Below are positions 1 to 4,829 of a DNA stretch of 5,615 bases, piece by piece (the first letter of the stretch is position 1; each line of letters opens with the position of its first letter). The stretch covers positions 1 through 5,615 of the forward strand of contig JAKSPX010000116.1 of NCBI GenBank assembly GCA_024404415.1, in the 5' to 3' direction. The notes under the pieces were generated by a model. It had not been told where the DNA came from. It ran no database searches and saw only the letters and a program-made list of their open reading frames with translations. The position numbers and the translations under genes are program-made. The stretch is from Clostridia bacterium. GTDB taxonomy: Bacteria; Bacillota; Clostridia; Oscillospirales; QAMX01.

Positions 1-1
1 C

Positions 2-631
2 AACTACGTCGCCAAGATCAAGGAGATCGTCAAGGATAAGGTCGGCATCGCCTTTGACTGCGGCCCCGGCCTGCTCCCGGTCGACGCCCTTAAATTAGCG
101 CGCGGCGTGGAGCCCTTCAACGTCATGTGGCTCGAGGACATGATCACCGGCGACTACACCCCCTATCAGCTCGCCCAGTGCTACCGTGACGTCACCCAGA
201 ATACCACCACCAACATTCACACCGGTGAGCAGGTCTACCTCCGCCAGAACTTCCGCGAGATCATCGAGACCCACGCCGTCAACGTGCTCGGTCCCGACCC
301 GGCGGACGTCGGCGGTATCGCCGAGCTCAAGTGGATCGCCGAATACGCCAACCTCCACGGCATCATGATGGCCCCGCACGGCGTGTTCGACGGCGTCTTC
401 GGCATGGCCGCCCTCACGCAGGTGGCTTCCACCATGCCACAGAACTACATCGCTTACGAATACCCCGAAGCCCACCCGGATTTCTGGTACGACATCGTCG
501 AAGGGCTCCCGGAAGGCTTCTTCAAGGACGGCCACGTCACCGTCTGGGACAAGCCGGGCATCGGCGTGGAATTCAACATCCCGAAGGCCGAGAAATATCT
601 CCGCCCCGAGGACAGAGATTTCTTCAGATAA
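2..631 (+). CDS. Enolase-superfamily (mandelate racemase/muconate lactonizing type) sugar-acid dehydratase-like protein, C-terminal part
   Basis: The 5' end lies outside the window; 209 residues are visible, about half of a typical 380-420 residue family member, covering most of the TIM barrel. Ligands and catalytic residues are recognisable in the right order (visible numbering): Asp19 in FDCGPG, Glu45 in WLEDM and Glu76 in HTGEQ as the three Mg2+ ligands; Asp99 in LGPDPADVGG and His126 in MAPHG as the His-Asp catalytic dyad of the mandelate racemase subgroup; and Glu153 in YEYPE as the late barrel Glu. The upstream KxK or equivalent strand is not visible, so the subgroup and substrate cannot be fixed. 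Family knowledge makes dehydration of an aldonic or aldaric acid the likeliest reaction; racemisation is possible. It precedes a glycoside hydrolase by 72 bases, which fits a sugar-acid catabolic operon. All visible active-site residues are present, so the enzyme is probably functional. Confidence 0.88.
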   Translation, partial: NYVAKIKEIVKDKVGIAFDCGPGLLPVDALKLARGVEPFNVMWLEDMITGDYTPYQLAQCYRDVTQNTTTNIHTGEQVYLRQNFREIIETHAVNVLGPDPADVGGIAELKWIAEYANLHGIMMAPHGVFDGVFGMAALTQVASTMPQNYIAYEYPEAHPDFWYDIVEGLPEGFFKDGHVTVWDKPGIGVEFNIPKAEKYLRPEDRDFFR

Positions 632-648
632 GCCATACATAATTTGCC

Positions 649-678
649 GGGCTTCGGCGCGGAGACGCGCCGGAGCCC
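649..678 (+). other. Stable intercistronic hairpin with GAGA tetraloop
   Basis: The arms at 649-661 and 666-678 pair over 13 base pairs with a single U-G wobble, and the loop is GAGA, a GNRA tetraloop. The hairpin sits 17 bases after the dehydratase stop and 12 bases before the next Shine-Dalgarno site. The following bases (ATTTCTG) are not a proper U-tract, so it is not a convincing intrinsic terminator. It may protect or punctuate the mRNA between the two genes, or cause partial termination. The pairing is seen directly; the role is inferred. Confidence 0.6.
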
Positions 679-690
679 ATTTCTGATGAC

Positions 691-697
691 AGGAGAG
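691..697 (+). promoter_or_regulatory. Ribosome binding site fixing the glycoside hydrolase start at 704
   Basis: AGGAGAG lies 6 bases upstream of ATG 704. The longer in-frame reading from TTG at 644 would run through the hairpin at 649-678 and has no ribosome site, so 704 is the supported start. Confidence 0.8.
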
Positions 698-703
698 ATT
701 CGC

Positions 704-2575
704 ATGAAATACATGATCGGCGTCAACTACTGGGGCTCCAAGGCGGGCACCGAAATGTGGGCGGAATGGGACGAGGAAAGCGTCAGAAACGACCTCAAAG
801 TCCTGAAAGAGTACGGCGTGGAATACCTCCGCGTGTTCCCCAACTGGCGCGACTTCCAACCGGTGCACGTTCTTCGCAACTGGCAGGGCGGCATCCGGGA
901 ATACCGTCTTCACGGGAAGGAGCGCCTCCGGGACGAATTCGGTATCGACGAGGTGATGATGGCGCGCTTTTCCAAGTTTCTCCAATTTGCCGAGGAAAAC
1001 GGGCAGAAATTCATCGTCTCCATCCTCACCGGCTGGATGAGCGGCCGCCTTTTCGTGCCGCCGTGTGTCGAAGGGCTCAACCACATCACCGACCACGAAT
1101 CCTTAAAGTGGCAGTCCCGCTTTGTCAGGGGTTTTGTCCGCCGCTTCCGCATCTCCCCGGTGATCGCCGCGTGGGATCTCGGCAACGAATGTAACTGCCT
1201 CTCGCCTGCCGACGGCCCGTCCGACGCCTATATGTGGACCAACACCATCCGCAGCGCCATTCTCTCCGAGGACGCCACCCGCCCGATCATGTCGGGCATG
1301 CACGCCCTCTTCCCCTTTGCCTCCCCCGGCAAATGGACCATTCAGGAGCAGGGCGAGCTGACCGACGTCCTCACCACCCATCCTTATCCCTCGCCGACGG
1401 TCGGCGGTGACCGCGCTCCGATGAATACCCTTGCCACCACCATGATCCCGACGGCGCAGACCCTTTACTACTCCGGCCTTTCGGGTAAGCCCGCCATGAT
1501 CCAGGAGAGCGGCACCTTCTCCCAGAATCTCGGAAATCTCGATCTCTCCGCCGCCTTCATGCGCGTCTCCCTGCTCTCCGGCTGGGCGCACGGATCTCTG
1601 GGCTACCTCTGGTGGTGCGCGCACGAGCAGACGCTTCTCGATTTCCCGCCCTACGCATGGAGCATGATCGAGCGCGAATTGGGTCTTCTCAGGACCGATT
1701 TCTCCCCCAAGCCGGTCGCGCGCGAGATGAAACGGCTCCACGAGGCGCTGGATGCGCTTCCCTTCGAGGAGCTTCCGCCGCGCAAGGCCGAAGCCCTCTG
1801 CATAACGACCTACGAACAGAATGCCTATTGGTGGGAAAGCGCCGTATCCTCTTTCGTTCTCGCCAAGCAGGCGGGCTTTGACATGAACTTCGCCTTCTGC
1901 GACGGGGAGATCCCCGAAGCGGAGCTCTATATCGTTCCCTCCGCCTCCGGCTGGGCCTGCATGCCGAAAGATACCTACGAGACGCTTCTTGACCGCGTGG
2001 AAAAGGGCGCGACGCTCTATATTTCCTCCGCGGGCGGCCAGATCACCGACTTCGAACGTGTCACGGGTCTCCGCTCCTTCGGCCTCAGAAATAACACACA
2101 GACCCGCACCCTCTCTTTTGACGGCGCTTCCCTTCCCTTCCAATCCGAAAAGGAATACCTCCTTGAGCCGCTTGACGCCGAAGTGCTTGCAAGGGCAGAT
2201 GACGGCAACGTCCTCTTCGCCCGCCACGCCTACGGTAAGGGTAAGATTTACTACATGAATCTCGCTTTGGAGCGTTCTGTCTGGTATCGGGACACGGCAT
2301 TCAAGAATTCCGACGACTATCCCTACTACAAGGTCTATCAGGAGATCGGGAAAGACATTCTCTCCCGTCGTCTCGTGAAAAAGAGCGACCCGCAGGTCGG
2401 CGTGACCGAGCACAAGGAAAATGATCACGAATGGATCGTCGTTGCCATCAACTATGATTCCGTCCCCCACGCGCCCGGCCTCACCTTCCCCGAAGGCGCA
2501 AAAGTCGAAACTCTCTACGGTGACGCTTCCCTCATTCCATCCTGCGACATGGCGGTCATCCGCCTGACATATTAA
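704..2575 (+). CDS. Clan GH-A glycoside hydrolase (GH5-like/GH42-like) with glutaminase-like middle domain
   Basis: This 623-residue protein has no signal peptide, so it probably acts in the cytoplasm on imported oligosaccharides. Residues 1-350 form a clan GH-A TIM barrel. It opens with GVNYWGS and the early strand YLRVFPNWRDFQP. The acid/base Glu162 is in WDLGNE, His226 is in THPYPSP, the nucleophile Glu268 is in MIQESG, and the strand-8 aromatic is in YLWWCAHEQ. Residues about 360-555 look like the flavodoxin/class I glutaminase-like trimerisation domain found after the barrel in GH42 and related enzymes. The tail, about 560-623, is a short beta domain. Both catalytic Glu residues are present, implying a retaining exo- or endo-glycosidase. 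The substrate (beta-galactoside, mannoside or glucoside) cannot be read from sequence. It lies between a sugar-acid enzyme and a membrane protein and is probably co-transcribed with both. Confidence 0.85.
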   Translation: MKYMIGVNYWGSKAGTEMWAEWDEESVRNDLKVLKEYGVEYLRVFPNWRDFQPVHVLRNWQGGIREYRLHGKERLRDEFGIDEVMMARFSKFLQFAEENGQKFIVSILTGWMSGRLFVPPCVEGLNHITDHESLKWQSRFVRGFVRRFRISPVIAAWDLGNECNCLSPADGPSDAYMWTNTIRSAILSEDATRPIMSGMHALFPFASPGKWTIQEQGELTDVLTTHPYPSPTVGGDRAPMNTLATTMIPTAQTLYYSGLSGKPAMIQESGTFSQNLGNLDLSAAFMRVSLLSGWAHGSLGYLWWCAHEQTLLDFPPYAWSMIERELGLLRTDFSPKPVAREMKRLHEALDALPFEELPPRKAEALCITTYEQNAYWWESAVSSFVLAKQAGFDMNFAFCDGEIPEAELYIVPSASGWACMPKDTYETLLDRVEKGATLYISSAGGQITDFERVTGLRSFGLRNNTQTRTLSFDGASLPFQSEKEYLLEPLDAEVLARADDGNVLFARHAYGKGKIYYMNLALERSVWYRDTAFKNSDDYPYYKVYQEIGKDILSRRLVKKSDPQVGVTEHKENDHEWIVVAINYDSVPHAPGLTFPEGAKVETLYGDASLIPSCDMAVIRLTY

Positions 2576-2596
2576 AATACCAAGGAGGAACTTCCC

Positions 2597-3649
2597 ATGA
2601 AACCGCTGAATACCATCCGCAAATTCGCCTCTCTCCGAAACGCCATAGTGCTCCTGCTCGTCGGCCTGATCTTCATCGGCATCGGAGGCTATGTCCTCGT
2701 CAAGAGCCCGCACCGCGGCTCAGAGGAGACCACGGCGACCATCGTCCGCCTCGAAGAGGAATACGACGAGGCCGAAGATATCACGTCCTATCACCCCTAC
2801 GTCGACTACGAGATCAACGGTACGGCTTATCAGGACGTCCCCCTTTCCGGCTACTCTTCGGGTATGAAGGTCGGCGACGAGATCCAGGTCTATTATGATC
2901 CCGCCGCTCCCACGGAGTTATACGCATCGGGCGACGCCCTCCTCCCCATTCTCATCCTCATCGTAGGCCTTGCCGCGGCAATCTTCGGCGTGATCAGCCT
3001 CAAAAAGGCGGCAGGTCAGAGCACCGCGACCGACGAATATAATCAGGTATCGCTTGAGGATATAGACCCAGCCAGGCAGAAAGAGATCCTCGACAGCCTC
3101 GAGCCTTCTCATACTTATTATTTCCATTTCCAGAAGAAGTTCCCGCGGCAGGGCTACGATATGGAGGACGAATTTAAGAGCATCGTCTATCAGGCCAATC
3201 TCAAGAAATTCACCCTTTTCAAACCTTTCATTTTTGAATTCGTCAATCACCGCACCCATATTTCCACCACCCGCTCCATCAGCCACGGTGTCGCGAAAAG
3301 CGTCGGCTTCGGCACCAGCGAAAACGGTTCCTTCGCCATCCCCGTCGACAATCACTTTGAGATCGACGGTGTGAACAACTGGAAATACCTCGCTTCTCAC
3401 GGTTTCGGCGTCGAATACCACCGCAAAAAACTCGGCTTCGATTTCGATGTCTTCCATTACGGCGTTAAGGTTGCCACCATCGAGACCATGGGCACCGCCA
3501 TTTTCGACGATGACAAGTCCGGCGAAGGCAACTTCCTAAAGCGTCTCCCTGCCAACGGCCTTTACCGCGTCACCTGCCGCGAAAGCGACCTGGATATGGT
3601 CTTCATGACCTGCTTCTCGCTTGCACGCGCCTTCTTCACCGAGAACTGA
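2597..3649 (+). CDS. DUF3592-type membrane protein with uncharacterised C-terminal domain
   Basis: The 350-residue protein starts at an ATG 8 bases after AGGAGG (2583-2588), 21 bases after the hydrolase stop. Transmembrane segments lie at about residues 15-36 and 114-136. Between them is an extracytoplasmic beta region (about 45-110) with the DUF3592 pattern: ATIVRLEEEYDE, then YHPYVDYEINGTAYQD, then KVGDEIQVYYDPAAPTELYA. After the second segment comes a soluble part of about 200 residues, probably cytoplasmic. It is rich in aromatic beta-strand-like stretches such as KKFTLFKPFIFEFVNH and GFDFDVFHYGVKVATIETMG. I do not recognise this domain; the strand pattern loosely recalls tubby/LURP-one-like barrels, which is only a guess. 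It is last in its unit, before the terminator at 3686. The function is unknown. Confidence 0.8.
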   Translation: MKPLNTIRKFASLRNAIVLLLVGLIFIGIGGYVLVKSPHRGSEETTATIVRLEEEYDEAEDITSYHPYVDYEINGTAYQDVPLSGYSSGMKVGDEIQVYYDPAAPTELYASGDALLPILILIVGLAAAIFGVISLKKAAGQSTATDEYNQVSLEDIDPARQKEILDSLEPSHTYYFHFQKKFPRQGYDMEDEFKSIVYQANLKKFTLFKPFIFEFVNHRTHISTTRSISHGVAKSVGFGTSENGSFAIPVDNHFEIDGVNNWKYLASHGFGVEYHRKKLGFDFDVFHYGVKVATIETMGTAIFDDDKSGEGNFLKRLPANGLYRVTCRESDLDMVFMTCFSLARAFFTEN

Positions 3650-3685
3650 CCCTTCCGCATACAGAATACTCATAAAGCCTCATCA

Positions 3686-3729
3686 TTCCTGCGCCAGCGG
3701 CATTAATGCTGGTGCAGGAAACTTTTTTT
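3686..3729 (+). terminator. Rho-independent terminator after the DUF3592 gene
   Basis: Arms 3686-3698 and 3708-3720 pair over 13 base pairs with one G-U wobble around a 9-base loop. The stem is followed by AC and then seven T residues at 3723-3729. It lies 37 bases after the DUF3592 stop and separates that transcription unit from the padR unit. Confidence 0.9.
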
Positions 3730-3740
3730 CCGAAGAAACG

Positions 3741-3806
3741 GATTGCCACGACCATCCTGCCGGCGTCAAACCAGTTCGCAGACTGGTTTGTGGTCTCGCA
3801 ATGACA
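3741..3806 (+). repeat. Palindromic interspersed repeat (REP/MITE-like, 'GTCATTGCGAG…GTGGCAATCC' type)
   Basis: The element reads GATTGCCACGACCA at one end and TGGTCTCGCAATGACA at the other. Outer pairing is ATTGC (3742-3746) with GCAAT (3798-3802) and GACCA (3750-3754) with TGGTC (3791-3795). A perfect 9-base-pair inner inverted repeat lies at 3767-3775 and 3782-3790 around a 6-base loop. On the reverse strand it starts TGTCATTGCGAG and ends CGTGGCAATCC. I recognise this end pattern from dispersed intergenic palindromes common in many bacterial genomes, including gut Clostridia. It codes for no protein. The exact outer borders are uncertain. Confidence 0.7.
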
Positions 3807-3852
3807 AGCAAGTTTCTTGCAGCTCCATCATTATAAATTCTCAAAATACCTC

Positions 3853-3881
3853 TTGACACGTTATACTATGTGTGATATAGT
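3853..3881 (+). promoter_or_regulatory. Sigma-A-type promoter of the padR operon
   Basis: A perfect -35 box TTGACA (3853-3858) and a -10 box TATAGT (3876-3881, one mismatch to TATAAT) are separated by exactly 17 bases. The padR ribosome site starts 10 bases after the -10 box, so the leader is very short. The region just upstream is locally AT-rich, in contrast to the GC-rich genes. Confidence 0.88.
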
Positions 3882-3883
3882 AT
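3863..3883. promoter_or_regulatory. Inverted repeat over the -10 box, likely PadR operator
   Basis: ATACTAT (3863-3869) and ATAGTAT (3877-3883) are perfect inverted copies separated by 7 bases. The right arm covers almost all of the -10 box, so a bound dimer would block RNA polymerase. PadR-family repressors commonly bind such AT-rich dyads in their own promoters. Autoregulation by the PadR protein encoded just downstream is therefore the simplest reading. The dyad is seen; the binding is inferred. Confidence 0.78.
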
Positions 3884-3891
3884 TCTGCATC

Positions 3892-3897
3892 AGGAGG
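3892..3897 (+). promoter_or_regulatory. Ribosome binding site fixing the padR start at 3906
   Basis: AGGAGG ends 8 bases before ATG 3906. The alternative TTG at 3900 is only 2 bases away and ATG 3912 is 14 bases away, so 3906 is the best start. Confidence 0.8.
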
Positions 3898-3905
3898 TAT
3901 TGACC

Positions 3906-4226
3906 ATGGATATGCAGCTCAAGCGCGGTCTTTTGGATGTCTGTGTCCTCGCGTCGATCAAGGACGCGCCCTCCTACGGATACCAGATCATCAAAGACAT
4001 CAAGCCCTATATGGAGCTCTCGGAATCCACCCTCTACCCCATCCTGCGCCGGCTGGAATCAGCCGACTGTCTGGAGGTCAGCACGGTGGAATATAACGGC
4101 AGGCTCCGCAAGTATTACAAGATCACGCAAAAAGGCATCGACCGCATCAACGATTTCAGGGAAGACTGGCACGAACTCCTCGCCGTATATCGCTTCATCA
4201 CGAAAGGAGATCACGATGATGACTAA
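3906..4226 (+). CDS. PadR-family transcriptional regulator
   Basis: The 106-residue protein has the size and layout of the short PadR subfamily. Residues 7-32 (RGLLDVCVLASI, then SYGYQIIKDI) form the first helices, including the YGY signature. Residues 39-51 (SESTLYPILRRLE) are the recognition helix. Residues 62-74 (VEYNGRLRKYYKI) are the beta-wing. The helix from about 76 to 97 should form the dimer interface. PadR proteins are usually repressors whose DNA binding is relieved by a small molecule or stress signal. In Firmicutes this short type often heads an operon with DUF1700 and DUF4097 proteins, as here. The dyad over its promoter (3863-3883) suggests that it controls its own operon. Its last bases overlap the DUF1700 start and carry that gene's ribosome site. 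No lesion is seen. Confidence 0.95.
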   Translation: MDMQLKRGLLDVCVLASIKDAPSYGYQIIKDIKPYMELSESTLYPILRRLESADCLEVSTVEYNGRLRKYYKITQKGIDRINDFREDWHELLAVYRFITKGDHDDD

Positions 4227-4294
4227 AGACAGCTTTCTTTCCTCTCTCCGCGCCCGCCTCGAAGGGCTTCCCGAAGAGGACGTGGAGAAAACGA

Positions 4295-4307
4295 TCGAAG
4301 CGTCGAA
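4295..4307 (+). repeat. TCGAA direct repeat with 8-base period at the frameshift
   Basis: TCGAA occurs at 4295-4299 and 4303-4307, separated by GCG. Collapsing one 8-base period restores the DUF1700 reading frame with the family-typical spacing. That fits a small insertion or slippage event as the cause of the frame break. A different 8-base excision, 4285-4292, would also rejoin the frames (giving DVDRSVEFYSEM), so the exact event is not determined. Confidence 0.5.
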
Positions 4308-4319
4308 TTCTATTCGGAA

Positions 4320-4829
4320 ATGATCGACGACCGCCTTGAGGAAGGCGGAAATGAAGAGGAGATCGTCTCCTCGCTCGGCTCGCCCGAAGACGCGGCAGCC
4401 GCCGTTTGGCAGAACGCCTCGATCCCCAAGCTTGTAAAGGAAAAGGTGCGTACCCGACGCCGCAGGACTGCCGGGGAGATCTTCCTCCTCATCTTAGGCG
4501 CGCCGCTATGGATCCCCCTGCTCCTCACCGTTCTGATCGTTTTCTTCACCCTCTACCTCGTCTTATGGGTGGTCATCGCCTCGGTCTACATCGTAGATAT
4601 CGCGCTCCTTCTCTCGGGGCTCGCCGCCATCGCGGGGGGCGTCCTTCTGATCGGGAAAGCTCTCGTTCCCGCCGGTATCTTCACCATCGCGGCAGCCGTC
4701 GCGCTCATCGGTCTGACCCTGCTCCTTCTGCCGCTCTGCAATCTCGCGAGCCGCGGCATCTTTAAGCTCGGGCAGAAATTCTTCGCTCTGCTCAAGGTCT
4801 GCTTCTTCGGAAAAGGAGGTAAAGCATGA
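4320..4829 (+). CDS. DUF1700-type protein, downstream reading frame (main body with membrane segments)
   Basis: This open frame of 169 residues from ATG 4320 holds most of the DUF1700 protein. It starts in the conserved MIDDRLEEGGNEEEIVSSLGSPEDAAAAV helix region. A basic stretch KEKVRTRRRR follows at residues 41-49. Hydrophobic segments then lie at about 54-90 (one long or two tight spans), 93-112 and 115-140, and the tail FKLGQKFFALLKVCFFGKGGK is basic. The ATG overlaps the upstream fragment's TGA as ATGA (4320-4323), so reinitiation is possible, though no Shine-Dalgarno site precedes it. An independent start here would lose the first helices of the HAAS-like region. The TGA at 4827-4829 overlaps the DUF4097 start, also as ATGA. 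The frame has no stop codons and family-like composition, so loss of function, if real, is recent. Confidence 0.72.
   Translation: MIDDRLEEGGNEEEIVSSLGSPEDAAAAVWQNASIPKLVKEKVRTRRRRTAGEIFLLILGAPLWIPLLLTVLIVFFTLYLVLWVVIASVYIVDIALLLSGLAAIAGGVLLIGKALVPAGIFTIAAAVALIGLTLLLLPLCNLASRGIFKLGQKFFALLKVCFFGKGGKA

Larger units (their letters stand above)
4216..4829 (+). pseudogene. DUF1700/HAAS-type membrane protein gene split by a frameshift
   Basis: The gene starts at ATG 4216 or 4219, 6 or 9 bases after AGGAG (4205-4209), inside the end of padR. The first 28 residues match the family start: MTKDSFLSSLRARLEGLPEE followed by DVEKTIE. The frame then reads ASNSIRK and stops at TGA 4321-4323. The rest of the protein continues in the -1 frame as EFYSEMIDDRLEEGG and onward to 4829. 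Family spacing places the FY pair nine residues after the LP motif, so there are 8 surplus bases in the 4282-4307 region. Removing 4300-4307, for example, rebuilds EKTIEFYSEM and a protein of about 201 residues. DUF1700 proteins pair with PadR and DUF4097 proteins and are thought to act at the membrane. The break could be a true mutation, a sequencing or assembly error, or a split gene translated by reinitiation. Confidence 0.8.

Noticed and set aside
644..703. Upstream TTG start adding 20 residues to the glycoside hydrolase
   Set aside because: No Shine-Dalgarno site lies before it and it would encode the GC-rich hairpin; ATG 704 has AGGAGAG at proper spacing and begins at the conserved first strand.
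95..1096. Minus-strand open frame of 333 codons
   Set aside because: It lies opposite two well-supported plus-strand genes and the hairpin between them; the translation is low-complexity, rich in Val, His, Asp and Gly, with no family resemblance.
1103..2713. Long minus-strand open frame (536 codons) opposite the hydrolase gene
   Set aside because: It is a mirror frame caused by GC-rich codon bias of the real plus-strand gene. Its translation has no recognisable motif, and it spans the gene junction and the ribosome site at 2583.
3808..3820. Small GCAAG-TTT-CTTGC hairpin
   Set aside because: A 5-bp stem with no following T-run is too weak to call a terminator; it may be chance or the edge of the palindromic repeat.
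3621..3836. Plus-strand open frame of 71 codons across the intergenic region
   Set aside because: It runs through the terminator and the palindromic repeat, has no ribosome site and no family-like sequence.
4285..4310. Programmed -1 ribosomal frameshift in DUF1700
   Set aside because: The required shift is -1, but no X-XXY-YYZ slippery heptamer in the right phase and no clear downstream structure are visible. The product would also have three residues more than the family spacing.
3937..4323. Plus-strand open frame of 128 codons overlapping padR in another frame
   Set aside because: Its first two thirds are a shadow of padR. Only the last 35 codons, from 4216, are real and belong to the DUF1700 N-terminus.
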